Assembly: GCA_937884635.1 (NCBI GenBank)
Contig: CALGBW010000008.1
Coordinates: 13,015 to 77,014 of the forward strand
DNA from: an uncultured Chlamydiaceae bacterium
GTDB taxonomy: Bacteria; Chlamydiota; Chlamydiia; Chlamydiales; Chlamydiaceae
Length of the DNA stretch: 64,000 nucleotides
Reading direction: 5' to 3'
The notes under the pieces were generated by a model, which worked only from the letters and a program-made list of their open reading frames with translations, was not told where the DNA came from and ran no database searches. This document shows positions 33,609 to 43,096 of this stretch, one piece after another. Both the position numbers and the translations under genes were made by a program. Every line of letters starts with the position of its first letter. The stretch's first letter is position 1.

Positions 33609-34579
33609 TAAGCATCCTCGTTTTCAGCGGCTCCTTCTGCTGCTTCAGGAGCTCCTTCAGAAGCGGAATCTTGCTGTTCTGCTTCTGCTTTTTTCTCCAC
33701 TACTGGAGCCTCGGCTTTCTTACCAAAACCTACTTTAGAATAAGGAGCTGGATCAAAGAATCCTTTCGCACCACCTAAAGTCGCTATGATAGTATGCGTC
33801 TTCCAAATCACCCATAATAAACCAGAGGATAGGACGAAGAGTAGAAGTAATAAGCAGTAGAAAATAGCGCGGAACTTCATTAGAGAAGACTTAGCAAGGA
33901 TAATACCCCAGACAGAAACGTAGTCTATCTCATCAGAAAGCCCCCAAGGGCCATTAATTGTAATATCACTATAAGCAGCGCGGTCACTCACTACAGATAC
34001 ATTTTCAGGTGATAGGCCTGGAACAGCACTAGCAACCAGACGTTTTACTTTAGAGACAACTAAGCTATTTGGATTATCTAAAATCCCACGGTGTTTGATG
34101 TATACTGAAGCTGTAAGCGGTTCTAAAGAATCATCAGTAGCAAAGGAAATCTGTACGCTTGCATCGACAATGCCGTCCATTTTACGAATGGTCGATGCCA
34201 TTTGCTCAGAAAGGCCCTCCTGATAACGGATCTTATCTTGCATTTCAGAAGGCACGAGTCCTTGTTTAGCGAACAAGTCTAGTAGGCTCGTGCTTTTCAT
34301 TCTCGGCAGGCCGGCTTGGTTTAATATCGCTAAAGCTTCTGTAATCTGCGGTGATGGCACAGAAATATCCCACAGCTGTTCAGAAGCGGCACCCCCTGTA
34401 GAAGCAGCTGCCTGAGGCAATTTTTGTGCTGCAATGCCCTTGCTTACAAGAAGAACGACAATTTCATTTGCGTCTCTTCCTGGTAAACCATGGACTATAA
34501 GAGATCTGCTGTCACAGCTAGTGCAGCAAAACAAAGCCATAGTAAACAGTAAGCAGCGAGTAATAACACTACGAAACAT
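33608..34579 (-). CDS. sctJ: Type III secretion inner-membrane ring lipoprotein SctJ (YscJ)
   Basis: A 323-residue lipoprotein of the YscJ/FliF family. The signal peptide ends in a lipobox-like LFCCTSC. The two ring-building modules are recognisable: VHGLPGRDANEIVVLLVSKG, then PSEMQDKIRYQEGLSEQMAS, then SVYIKHRGILDNPNS and LVASAVPGLSPENVSVVSD. A membrane helix follows (FRAIFYCLLLLLFVLSSGLL, about 240-260), with an acidic Ala/Glu-rich cytoplasmic tail. It is the first gene of the minus-strand operon ending at sctT. Confidence 0.95.
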   Translation of the reverse strand: MFRSVITRCLLFTMALFCCTSCDSRSLIVHGLPGRDANEIVVLLVSKGIAAQKLPQAAASTGGAASEQLWDISVPSPQITEALAILNQAGLPRMKSTSLLDLFAKQGLVPSEMQDKIRYQEGLSEQMASTIRKMDGIVDASVQISFATDDSLEPLTASVYIKHRGILDNPNSLVVSKVKRLVASAVPGLSPENVSVVSDRAAYSDITINGPWGLSDEIDYVSVWGIILAKSSLMKFRAIFYCLLLLLFVLSSGLLWVIWKTHTIIATLGGAKGFFDPAPYSKVGFGKKAEAPVVEKKAEAEQQDSASEGAPEAAEGAAENEDA

Positions 34580-34681
34580 AATTCACTTATACCTTTTTGC
34601 TCACCATAACAAAAGGTACGAATTAGTGCCAATCGTAAACAATGTTTGCTGAATTCAGGGTATTTTCCTGAGAAGGGAATA

Positions 34682-35575
34682 TCAGTTTTCTACAGAATGT
34701 AAGACTTCATCTGCATTAAAACTAGAACGGACAAATGGACCTGCATAGACAAATATTCCCATAGCCTTACCCAGTGATTGATAGTAAGCAAACGTATCGG
34801 GATGGACATATTCTTTTACAGGAATATGTCGACGAGAAGGCTGTAGATACTGGCCGATTGTTACAATAGAAACACCGTGATTTGCAAGGTCTGTTAGTGT
34901 CTGTTTGACTTCTACTTCTTGTTCTCCTAGTCCAACCATGATACCGGATTTAATCCGCAATCCAGGTTGGTACTGCGCGGCTTGTTCTAACATAAATAGG
35001 GAACGTTGATATGTAGCCTTATGCCGAACAAAAGGAGAGAGTCGTTCTACGGTTTCTACATTGTGATTGTAAATCGTAATGTTTGCATCTAAGAGAGTAT
35101 GCAGGGCATCGACATTTCCTTGAAAATCAGATGCAAGTACTTCTACTGTGGATTGAGGTAATTCTTCATGTAGTTTGTGTATAATTCTAGCTAATCCCGA
35201 GGCCCCCCCGTCTTCTAAATCATCTCTGGAGACCATTGTTAAAACAATATGTTTCACTTGTAAAGCCTTTGCAGAAAATGCAATTTTCTCGGGTTCTTCA
35301 GGATCTAGATCTACAGGTTTTTTGGAGAAATCAATATTACAAAAGCCGCATCGTCTTGTACACGCATCACCTAGAGCTAAATAAGTAGCTGTTTGCTTAG
35401 ACCAACAATATGTGCGGTTAGGGCACATAGCTTCTTCACACACAGTGGCAAGTCCTGTATGTTTAATATTTGCATCGGTTTTGGCAAACAGTTGCCCTTT
35501 AGGGAGTAAGCGTCTCAGCCATATGGGGAGGCGCTCTGGAAGCCTCCCTTTTGCAGGTGGTGTCTGACTATTCAT
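34682..35575 (-). CDS. lipA: Lipoyl synthase
   Basis: A 297-residue radical SAM enzyme that inserts two sulfurs into octanoyl groups on lipoyl domains of 2-oxoacid dehydrogenases. Two iron-sulfur clusters are indicated by CEEAMCPNRTYC (auxiliary cluster) and CTRRCGFC (radical SAM CxxxCxxC). Near the C terminus is the conserved RSSFNADE, whose first serine ligates the auxiliary cluster. Its ATG overlaps the lpdA stop by 4 bp, so it is coupled to lpdA, whose product acts in the same complexes. Confidence 0.96.
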   Translation of the reverse strand: MNSQTPPAKGRLPERLPIWLRRLLPKGQLFAKTDANIKHTGLATVCEEAMCPNRTYCWSKQTATYLALGDACTRRCGFCNIDFSKKPVDLDPEEPEKIAFSAKALQVKHIVLTMVSRDDLEDGGASGLARIIHKLHEELPQSTVEVLASDFQGNVDALHTLLDANITIYNHNVETVERLSPFVRHKATYQRSLFMLEQAAQYQPGLRIKSGIMVGLGEQEVEVKQTLTDLANHGVSIVTIGQYLQPSRRHIPVKEYVHPDTFAYYQSLGKAMGIFVYAGPFVRSSFNADEVLHSVEN

Positions 35576-36957
35576 GATACAGGGGGGAGGTGTAGGGGTG
35601 TATTGGCAGCAAGAAGAGCTCCCTCCGCCCAGGCTTCTGCTAATGTTGGATGGGCATGGATCGTTTCATAGATACAAGGAAGCGTCAACTCATTCTTAAT
35701 AGCTAGAGTCATTTCAGCAATTAAGGATGCGGATTGTGCTCCGATAATATAGGCACCTAAAATCTGTTGTGTTGTTTCATGGCTCACAATGGCAGCAAAA
35801 CCGTCGGCTTCTGCAGCGGCAACAGCTTTCCCAATGGCTTTGAAGGGAAATTTCGATAGTTTAGCTGGGATATTTTTCTGTTTAGCAGTTTCTAAAGAGA
35901 GCCCAACCATAGCTACTTCTGGGAACGTAAAAATAACAGATGGGACGGCAGAATAGTCCATGAGTTCTCGGTGTCCAGCAGCATTTTTAGCTGCGAGCAC
36001 CCCTTGATGAGAGGCTACATGAGCAAGGAGCCATTTTCCTGTGATATCTCCAATAGCGAAAATATTTGGGATATTGGTTCGCATGGTCTCATCTGTTGGG
36101 ATGACGCCTCGATCATCACGGATAACACCGGCGTTATCTAATCCTAAATTATCTGTATTTAGCGTTCTTCCGATAGAGACTAATACAAAGTCAAAGTGTT
36201 CAGTTTCTCCATTAATAGAAAGTGAGACATGTTGTGGTAGATCTGAAATAGAAGAGACTGATGCTTTAGTCATCAGGCGGATGCCTTTACGGGAGAATTT
36301 TTCTGCCATTGTCTGTGAGATATCTGCATTATTTACAGCAAGGATATGATCGGCAACTTCTATAATCGTGACCTCCGAGCCTAACGTATTAAATAAGGAC
36401 GCAAACTCGCAACCAATGACTCCTCCTCCGATAATCGCCAGTTTTTTAGGAATTTCTTTGAGGTTCAAGATTCCTGTGGAGCTGAGTACTCTAGAAGAAA
36501 AGGGAACTCCAGGAAAAGGTCTGGCCTCAGAGCCTGTAGCTAGAATGATGTTGTTTGTTTGAAGGATTGTGTTCTGTTCTCCCTGTACTTTGACTTCTGT
36601 CGAGGATAACAAAGAGCCACGTCCATTGAACATGGTGATCTTGTTGCTACGAATTAATCCTTCCAGTCCCTGACGGATGCCTAGTACGACTTGATCTTTC
36701 CTTCGTACCATAGCTGGATAGTCTATGGAGTACCCATTGATATGAATGCCAAATTGATTTGCGTGTTCTAGGTGCGATACGAGCTCGGCCCCTGCTAGTA
36801 AAGCTTTAGAAGGAATGCATCCTCTATTTAAACATGTTCCTCCTGCTTGTTGTTCTTCGATAAGTGCTGTACGCAATCCCTGTTGAGCTGCGGTAATCGC
36901 TGCTACATATCCACCGGGGCCTGCACCAATAACAACGCAGTCGAACTTTTCACTCAT
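35572..36957 (-). CDS. lpdA: Dihydrolipoamide dehydrogenase (E3)
   Basis: A 461-residue FAD flavoprotein that reoxidises dihydrolipoamide in pyruvate, 2-oxoglutarate or related dehydrogenase complexes. FAD fold GAGPGGYVAA, redox disulfide GGTCLNRGCIPSKA, NAD-binding IGGGVIGCEFASLF, FAD-binding TNIPNIFAIGDITG, and the C-terminal catalytic HAHPTLAEAW are present. It is linked to lipA by a 4-bp overlap. The E1/E2 genes are not in this window. Confidence 0.97.
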   Translation of the reverse strand: MSEKFDCVVIGAGPGGYVAAITAAQQGLRTALIEEQQAGGTCLNRGCIPSKALLAGAELVSHLEHANQFGIHINGYSIDYPAMVRRKDQVVLGIRQGLEGLIRSNKITMFNGRGSLLSSTEVKVQGEQNTILQTNNIILATGSEARPFPGVPFSSRVLSSTGILNLKEIPKKLAIIGGGVIGCEFASLFNTLGSEVTIIEVADHILAVNNADISQTMAEKFSRKGIRLMTKASVSSISDLPQHVSLSINGETEHFDFVLVSIGRTLNTDNLGLDNAGVIRDDRGVIPTDETMRTNIPNIFAIGDITGKWLLAHVASHQGVLAAKNAAGHRELMDYSAVPSVIFTFPEVAMVGLSLETAKQKNIPAKLSKFPFKAIGKAVAAAEADGFAAIVSHETTQQILGAYIIGAQSASLIAEMTLAIKNELTLPCIYETIHAHPTLAEAWAEGALLAANTPLHLPPVS

Positions 36958-37107
36958 ATCTCGCCCTCCAAGCAGTCAAAATATTTATGTATAATGACTT
37001 GAATTTTTAGATTAGAAAGATTTTTTGTGAGTATATCATGTTCGAGAGGAATTTTAAACTGGAATATCGCACTAACAGACAGGTGGATGCGTAATAAGAA
37101 CAAGAAA

Positions 37108-37566
37108 TTAGAGTTTTTTGTACCCTTGGTAAAACAAGGCCAATCCTGCTAAGCCGTAGAAATAGGCGCGATTTTTTGGCCATGTTAAGGAGAAACCGGC
37201 GTCGGTGGCAAAAAGCAGAATAACAAGGGCAAATAGGACTAGCCCGATGCCAAGAAAACATGCGGCAAGATGCCAGTGTTGTAACCAGGACCATTCTGCT
37301 TCAGGTTGTTCTTCCGGTTGAGAAAACGTATGTTGTTTCTCGAGCATAGCTTCCCAATCTTCAGAGGATACTGCAAACAAATCTTCTGGCTCATCTTTTA
37401 TAGATTCTTTAGGAAAGGTAACGTGACAGGAGGAAAAGCCGCCTGACGCAACAGGAGGGTCTTGCAAAAAAGCGCTACAATATGGACACTGAGGAACATG
37501 AGGTGAAACACTTCCCTCACATTTCCAGCAGATCCGTGGTGATTCCGCTTCTTTAGCAAATGGCAT
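37108..37566 (-). CDS. CT556-like zinc-ribbon membrane protein
   Basis: 152 residues from the ATG at 37566 (MPFAKEAESPRICWKCEG); a TTG three codons earlier is an alternative. The N terminus has a paired CxxC zinc ribbon (CWKCEGSVSPHVPQCPYC, residues 13-30), followed by an acidic linker and two hydrophobic helices near the C terminus (AACFLGIGLVLFALVILL and AYFYGLAGLALFYQG). Function is unknown. It lies upstream of lpdA and downstream of the SNF2 gene, each gap being 150-200 bp. Confidence 0.8.
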   Translation of the reverse strand: MPFAKEAESPRICWKCEGSVSPHVPQCPYCSAFLQDPPVASGGFSSCHVTFPKESIKDEPEDLFAVSSEDWEAMLEKQHTFSQPEEQPEAEWSWLQHWHLAACFLGIGLVLFALVILLFATDAGFSLTWPKNRAYFYGLAGLALFYQGYKKL

Positions 37567-37773
37567 GATACCCAACCTTTTCTCTGCAGAGGTCTTTTGG
37601 ACTCACTTCCTAACTATTTCAGTTATAGTTGTAATCAGTCCCAACGATCCTCACCGAAGCAATACGGACGGCAAAAAGAGATAAAGAAGGCGAGGATAGA
37701 CCGTAACGCTCCCGTCATTACAAGCCAAAAGTATAATTTCTATTGTAAAAAATCAAGAGAAATACTCAAGAGA

Positions 37774-40700
37774 TTAGGGCTCCTTGTAAGAGAGAATGGT
37801 GAGAAGGTCCTCCCGATTGAGCATATGCAGGATATTCGTATCTTGGGTCGAGATCACCTGATCTAATAATTGCATTTTTTTCTCAATTAAATAATGAATA
37901 CGCTCTTCCAACGTATCCTCTGTGATCATCTTATAAATGAACACGGTGTTTTTTTGTCCAATTCGATGGACCCGATCCAACGCTTGATTTTCTTTGGCAG
38001 GGTTCCACCAGCGATCGTACATAATCACGACATTGCCAGCAGTGAGGTTAATGCCTGTTCCAGCTGCTAATAAAGAGCCAATGAATACTTTGCATTCTGG
38101 GTCTGAAGCGAAATTCTCGATCTCTTCTTTTCTATTTAAGGATTTCCCTTGAATTAAAGCATATTTAACACCGATTTCCTCTAGGTACTGTGCGATGATG
38201 TGTAGCATATGCACGTACTGTGAGAAAACAACTACTTTATATCCAGATGCTAAGGATTCTTGGAGTAGTTTGACAAAAGCATCCCATTTTCCTGAGTTGT
38301 GTTCTTTGTATTTCTCAGGAGTTTTATAGAAAATAGCTGGGTGATCGCAAATTTGTTTTAAACGATTGAGTAAAGCAAATACATGTAGATAGTTAACAGA
38401 TGCCTGTTCTGTCGCATGAAGCGAATCCAAATGAGGTTTTTCTTTTTGCAATGTAGACAGGTACAATTGCTCTTGTTCTGCGGATAGTTTGCAAGGAACC
38501 AAGGACTCTACTTTGTCTGGTAGCTCGGGCAAAACTAATTTTTTTGTTCTTCGTAGAATAAATGGACGAGTTAGCTTAAGCAGTAAATCTTGCGCAGCTA
38601 ATACCTCCTCACTCATTTCAGAATGATTTTTCTGAGCAAATAACTTTTTGAATAGATTTTCAGGGGATAGATAGTTCGGTAGGATAATATCTAATAAGCC
38701 TTTGAATTCTAATAGGTTATTTTCGACAGGTGTTCCTGTCAGCCCTAATTTCATTTGTGAGTCCAATCGACACAGGATTTTATGGATTTGACTAGTTTTG
38801 TTTTTCGCCATGTGTATTTCATCAAATACAGAGATGGTAAATGATTGCGCATAGAACTTCTTGTAATTCTGTCTTAGAGTGCCGTATGAGGTAATGAGAA
38901 TATCAAAATCAGGCAAAACAGCGGGTTTATTAGGCCCGTGAAATGAAAAAACACGAGCTGTTGGTAAGTGCGAGTTTAAAATCTTCTCCCAATGAGGAAG
39001 GACGCTCGTGGGACATACGATAAGAAACTTCGGTTTTTGTCCCTCTGCTTGTGCTGATTGAAATACGATATCTAAGAAGGCTGTTGCTTGGTGAGTTTTC
39101 CCTAATCCCATTTCATCGCATAGTAAGCCGGAAAGGTGGTGATTGTAGAGAAACCATAGCCACAAAAGACCAATATTTTGGTAGGGGCGTAGTTGGTGGT
39201 CTACAGAAAAGAGATTATGCGGAATAGGAGGCAGACAGGTATCTTTTAATTGATTGAAAAAGACCAAATCTTCTGCAGATGCATCTACATGTTCAGAGAC
39301 GGATAGAGGGGCCAAGGCGTCTAATTTGAAGATATCTGTGATGGTCGCAATTAATGTATTATCCGCAATGTGACAAGCTTGATTAGAGATAAATTGCTTC
39401 AGGAATAGATATAGGCAATCCTCTAAGTTTAAAAAGCCTGCAGGAGTAAACAAAAAGGCTTTTTTGCTTTTGATCCCTTGTAGAACTGTGCCCAAAGGAA
39501 TAGACCCTATCGAAGTTTTCAGCTCTAATTCTAAAAATAGAGGTGAAGAGGGATGCGGACGTTTGATCGACAAGATAATTAACTCTAAACTTTCTGGTGG
39601 GCGCGTTTGCGGGTCTATAAAACGTAGAGCAGTATTATGGGCGTGTTGTGAGATAAAATGTGGGACTTCTTCTGCTGGAACCTGCTTAGGAAATGTGCTT
39701 ACAGATAGTAGAGATGTAGGAAGAGGCGTAAAACCAAGATTTTCTCTGTAGAAAAATTCTCCAAATAAACGGCAAGAACAGTCTTCTAATCCCTCAAAAA
39801 TAGGTTGTAAATCCAGCGAGGAATTTTTGAGGTTTTTTCTTACTTCAAAGACAATGTTTTTTAAAGCAGGGGCAGGGGCAAAAAAGTTGGGGAGTGCTCT
39901 TAGTGCTGTTCCATTTTCTTTAATAAAATTGGATACATTGGGTTCTGCAATAGTCACCCCATCTTGAATAGGGAGGTTTTGCTTTTTCTGTAGGAAGAAC
40001 CCTTGTCCCGAATAGTATGTCCAAGGGCCATAGTGCAGTTCCATAGTAGCAGAGTTACCTGTATCGTAACTAAATAAGAGGACGCCTTGTTCAGTTACGT
40101 GATAAACAAGTTGGCCCTCAGGACTGCCCTCTGTGAATACTTGAAATCCGGGTTCTTTAATTAACTCCCCTCGTTCATTTAAGAACTCTTCTACTTGTTC
40201 AGCCTTAATTGTGAAGGATTGTTGAGAGGAAAGAAGTCCTGTGACGGCTACAAGCCCCAATTCAGGTGAGTAGCAGAAAGTAGGGTAAATAATGCTATCT
40301 TCCGTTAAATCTCCAGGGGTACGCAAGTAAGCAGAGAAAGAGATAGAGGCGTCTCGAAGGAGGGCAATTGTATAACGGATTTGTTGTTCTTCTCCTTCAT
40401 AGGGAAGCTGAGCAAACAGTTTGGTTTGTAAGTCTTTTGGTAGGAGCGAAACAATATGTAGGGGGACCTTTACTTTCTCAGGGGGGAAAGTAACCTTTTG
40501 TATGCCAGAAAAGTATTGTATAGGGCCTATGTGTGTGACAGAGTGGTTATCTAAATCTGTAGGGAAAGCATAGGTTTTAGTAAAGGTTAGGCAAGCATCT
40601 TCTGGCAAAATTTGTACAGAAGATACAGAAAAAGCTTCGGCATGATCGAGTAGGTTTGTGCAGGAAAAATCGATTTTGGAAAAGAGTTTTTCCAAAATAG

Positions 40701-41331
40701 GGAAGGTTAACAACTCACCTTGGACGGTAATGCCCTCCCATTGAAAATGAAATTTAGACGGAAATCCTTGAGAATTTTCCTGAATGTCTAATTGAGCTCC
40801 CTGGGTAAATAAGAGAAAAAAGGAACGGGCTAGTACATATAAATGGGACTGTAAAAATGACTCTGCATGACAGGATGAAGAATCCTCATGTAAGACTGGC
40901 AGCCATTGCATAAAGGCTTGGGAAGATAAAGCTTTAATTTCCAAACTTATTTCCGAGGAAGTAAGAGAGTAGACGCGGTCTCCCTCAGCCCGCAAAACTG
41001 CTTTATCATGAAATAATTGAGCAAATAGATGGTACCAGAAAGAAGACGCGAACTTATTATGCAGTAACAGCCACCCTTTTGGATCATGGGCGACCAGATA
41101 AGCAATCATGAGGTGGGGGCAGCAATCTCCATCAGGACAATCGCAAGAAGCAAAAGACAAAACATCGTTTTTAAACTTTAGAGTGCTCGTCCAAGCCCCA
41201 TCAGGAGAGTCTTCTTCTGGGATACGAATGGTGTATAACTCTCCTAAAAAATGAATGCTTATGAGATCCCGATTTTGTCGAAGATACTCGACAGCTTCTT
41301 GCCGAAAAGCAGCTAATGCTCGTAGTGTCAT
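37774..41331 (-). CDS. SNF2/SWI-family helicase with SWIM zinc finger (CT555-like)
   Basis: 1185 residues. An N-terminal SWIM-type zinc finger CDCPDGDCCPHL (CxC...CxH, about residues 59-70) is followed by a long unique region of about 650 residues and then an SNF2 ATPase. Motif I is CDEMGLGKTHQ, motif II is FDEIHMAKN (DEIH rather than DEAH), motif III LTGTPVENN, motif V GTGINLTAGN and motif VI DRVHRIGQKN. DNA translocase acting on chromatin or RNA polymerase (RapA-like) is inferred. It begins 4 bp after brnQ. A second paralogue is at 55058-58558. Confidence 0.93.
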   Translation of the reverse strand: MTLRALAAFRQEAVEYLRQNRDLISIHFLGELYTIRIPEEDSPDGAWTSTLKFKNDVLSFASCDCPDGDCCPHLMIAYLVAHDPKGWLLLHNKFASSFWYHLFAQLFHDKAVLRAEGDRVYSLTSSEISLEIKALSSQAFMQWLPVLHEDSSSCHAESFLQSHLYVLARSFFLLFTQGAQLDIQENSQGFPSKFHFQWEGITVQGELLTFPILEKLFSKIDFSCTNLLDHAEAFSVSSVQILPEDACLTFTKTYAFPTDLDNHSVTHIGPIQYFSGIQKVTFPPEKVKVPLHIVSLLPKDLQTKLFAQLPYEGEEQQIRYTIALLRDASISFSAYLRTPGDLTEDSIIYPTFCYSPELGLVAVTGLLSSQQSFTIKAEQVEEFLNERGELIKEPGFQVFTEGSPEGQLVYHVTEQGVLLFSYDTGNSATMELHYGPWTYYSGQGFFLQKKQNLPIQDGVTIAEPNVSNFIKENGTALRALPNFFAPAPALKNIVFEVRKNLKNSSLDLQPIFEGLEDCSCRLFGEFFYRENLGFTPLPTSLLSVSTFPKQVPAEEVPHFISQHAHNTALRFIDPQTRPPESLELIILSIKRPHPSSPLFLELELKTSIGSIPLGTVLQGIKSKKAFLFTPAGFLNLEDCLYLFLKQFISNQACHIADNTLIATITDIFKLDALAPLSVSEHVDASAEDLVFFNQLKDTCLPPIPHNLFSVDHQLRPYQNIGLLWLWFLYNHHLSGLLCDEMGLGKTHQATAFLDIVFQSAQAEGQKPKFLIVCPTSVLPHWEKILNSHLPTARVFSFHGPNKPAVLPDFDILITSYGTLRQNYKKFYAQSFTISVFDEIHMAKNKTSQIHKILCRLDSQMKLGLTGTPVENNLLEFKGLLDIILPNYLSPENLFKKLFAQKNHSEMSEEVLAAQDLLLKLTRPFILRRTKKLVLPELPDKVESLVPCKLSAEQEQLYLSTLQKEKPHLDSLHATEQASVNYLHVFALLNRLKQICDHPAIFYKTPEKYKEHNSGKWDAFVKLLQESLASGYKVVVFSQYVHMLHIIAQYLEEIGVKYALIQGKSLNRKEEIENFASDPECKVFIGSLLAAGTGINLTAGNVVIMYDRWWNPAKENQALDRVHRIGQKNTVFIYKMITEDTLEERIHYLIEKKMQLLDQVISTQDTNILHMLNREDLLTILSYKEP

Positions 41332-41335
41332 ACTG

Positions 41336-42553
41336 TTATATTAGTCTTAAAAGAACTGTAAGAGAGAATGTTAGATAAAACAAAGCTTTTTGATAACGGA
41401 ATCCCCATAGCTTATGAGCAATGGCTCCACAGGTTAGCGTTATCAATGCAGGGTAACTAAACTCCAAAAATGGGAATAGATAGGCGCTAATATTTTCGAA
41501 ATTTAAGTTGGCGATTAGATAAGTCGGGACTAGGGTGATAATAATAGCATTGGAGTAGGATACGGTACGAGAAGCGAGTATGCGTGCTAAGAAATCACCT
41601 AAAATTCCAACTAAAGCTATAGCGGTGGTCAAACAAGCGATAAATACGCAAAAGCCTGTCAAAATGCTATTCTTGCCTAAAGCTAAAGCTGAAATAGAAC
41701 CTAAAATATGACCTCTCGGAACTCCAATGAGAGAGCCGGAATGTCTTGCCGAACACAGGGCAAAGCCCAAATAAACAAGGCTGAGAAAAACAGCTGCTAG
41801 CAGAAATCCTAAGATCAACTTGCGTTTATTTTCCTTACTGATTTTATGAAAATCCAGAGGCATCTCTTCAGAGCCATCATGTTCATGCGCGACCATCTGG
41901 CGGATAGAAATCAAAAGAATAGAGCAAAAGAAGAAAGCTCCTAGCAAGTCCATAGTATTGAATCCTTCAACAACCCCAATTAACCACGCCTGTGCTGCTG
42001 TTTCTTCTACAATGGTGTCCGGTACAGCTGGGATAGTTAGACCTTTGAAGATGATCCAGATCAACGTAACTAACATGAGGGGGAAGAAGACAGATCCCAA
42101 CCATTGAATCAGCTGGCTCAACTTGCAGACAAACAAATAGATTAAAACGCAAAAAATCAAGCTAAAAACAGGTAGACTTGGGACTAGATTAGCTTCTCCT
42201 CCGGAAAGCGAAAGGAGTGTTGCATGAGCAACAGCTATAGTTCTAGGAATTCCGCCGAAAGGCCCGATTACACAGAGAATCAGTCCAATGAAGAAAGCTC
42301 CGGGACCCTTGCCGACTGATGAGAAAAAGGATTTGTAATCGCCTGAGTACAACAACATGGCAAATAAACCCAGCAAAGGTACGCAAACTGCAGTAAGGAT
42401 CATGCCGAATGAGGCCCATATAGGATGAGCATGACAGCGACAACCTAAAGCCAAAGGAAACACGACATTACCAGCGCCAAAGAACATAGCGAAAACTGAG
42501 CCCCCAATGGACCATATAGACAATTTTCTTTGAGCTGTTAAATTTTTTTTCAT
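41336..42553 (-). CDS. brnQ: Branched-chain amino acid transporter BrnQ (LIVCS family)
   Basis: 405 residues from the ATG at 42553 (MKKNLTAQRKLSIWSIGGS). It has about 12 membrane segments. The conserved start of the first helix, FAMFFGAGNVVFPLALG, is typical for cation-coupled Leu/Ile/Val uptake. An earlier in-frame start at 42649 would add 32 residues that do not resemble the family. The gene sits 4 bp upstream of the SNF2 gene and is divergent from mnmE across a 543-bp spacer. Confidence 0.92.
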   Translation of the reverse strand: MKKNLTAQRKLSIWSIGGSVFAMFFGAGNVVFPLALGCRCHAHPIWASFGMILTAVCVPLLGLFAMLLYSGDYKSFFSSVGKGPGAFFIGLILCVIGPFGGIPRTIAVAHATLLSLSGGEANLVPSLPVFSLIFCVLIYLFVCKLSQLIQWLGSVFFPLMLVTLIWIIFKGLTIPAVPDTIVEETAAQAWLIGVVEGFNTMDLLGAFFFCSILLISIRQMVAHEHDGSEEMPLDFHKISKENKRKLILGFLLAAVFLSLVYLGFALCSARHSGSLIGVPRGHILGSISALALGKNSILTGFCVFIACLTTAIALVGILGDFLARILASRTVSYSNAIIITLVPTYLIANLNFENISAYLFPFLEFSYPALITLTCGAIAHKLWGFRYQKALFYLTFSLTVLLRLI

Positions 42554-42781
42554 GATGAAACCGTGTTGGCTTGTTCTCTTTTTCTTAAAAAGCAAAAAAA
42601 CCAGTTTACTGCGCACAAAACTACAGAGCGCGTAACAATTCAAATGCATTTTCGGTTAAGGGAGAACAGTTGTTTGTATCTAGCAGATGCGAGCATATAG
42701 TATGCAGAGAGGGGGATTATGATCAAGTTTTCAAAAACTCTTTAGGTTTTCTCAGTATTGAATTTTGTGGTATGCTGGGTT

Positions 42782-43072
42782 GATAATTTACGATACTTCC
42801 TTCGAGAAGGCTCATTCCTTCAGGAGTGGGATGATAGCAGGTTGCCAGTCGTGAACTGGCAATGGAAGTTATGTTTTCCTTTTATCTAAATATCCCTCAT
42901 AATGGCAGGACCTCGTCCAGAGGGTTGGAATGCGGTTTCTGAGTTTTCGCACCCAATGTACTTCGGTAGGGCATTGCCGAGTTGGAGAGTGGCCGTAAGA
43001 CTACAATGCCGTCCTGAGACGGCGTAGCAGCCACGTTTGCATCCAAGAATCTCACTCCTTAGAGGGAGTGAG
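42782..43072 (+). ncRNA. Uncharacterised highly structured region, candidate ncRNA or mnmE leader
   Basis: The brnQ-mnmE spacer (42554-43096) has no convincing gene, but this part is dense in perfect stems. On the plus strand: CCTTCGAGAAGG; TTGCCAGT with ACTGGCAA around CGTGA (about 42842-42862); CAATGTAC-TTCG-GTA...CATTG; GCCGTC-CTGA-GACGGC; and CTCACTCC with GGAGTGAG (43051-43072). A possible promoter, TTTCTC with TATGCT at 17-nt spacing, ends near 42776. Stems are seen; strand and function are inferred. It lacks recognisable RNase P, tmRNA, SRP or T-box signatures. Confidence 0.4.
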
Positions 43073-43096
43073 AGTATGTCAAAGGTCGTGGGTTTC

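Noticed and set aside
42554..42649. N-terminal extension of brnQ
   Set aside because: The extra residues are absent from the family and the start lacks a ribosome-binding site; MKKNLTAQ fits better.
42782..43072. RNase P RNA, tmRNA, SRP RNA, T-box or TPP riboswitch
   Set aside because: None of their conserved motifs (for example AGGAAAGUCC with ACAGAA, or a tRNA-like acceptor) could be found.
43037..43096. Upstream TTG start for mnmE
   Set aside because: The added 20 residues do not resemble the MnmE N terminus and would translate through the structured region.
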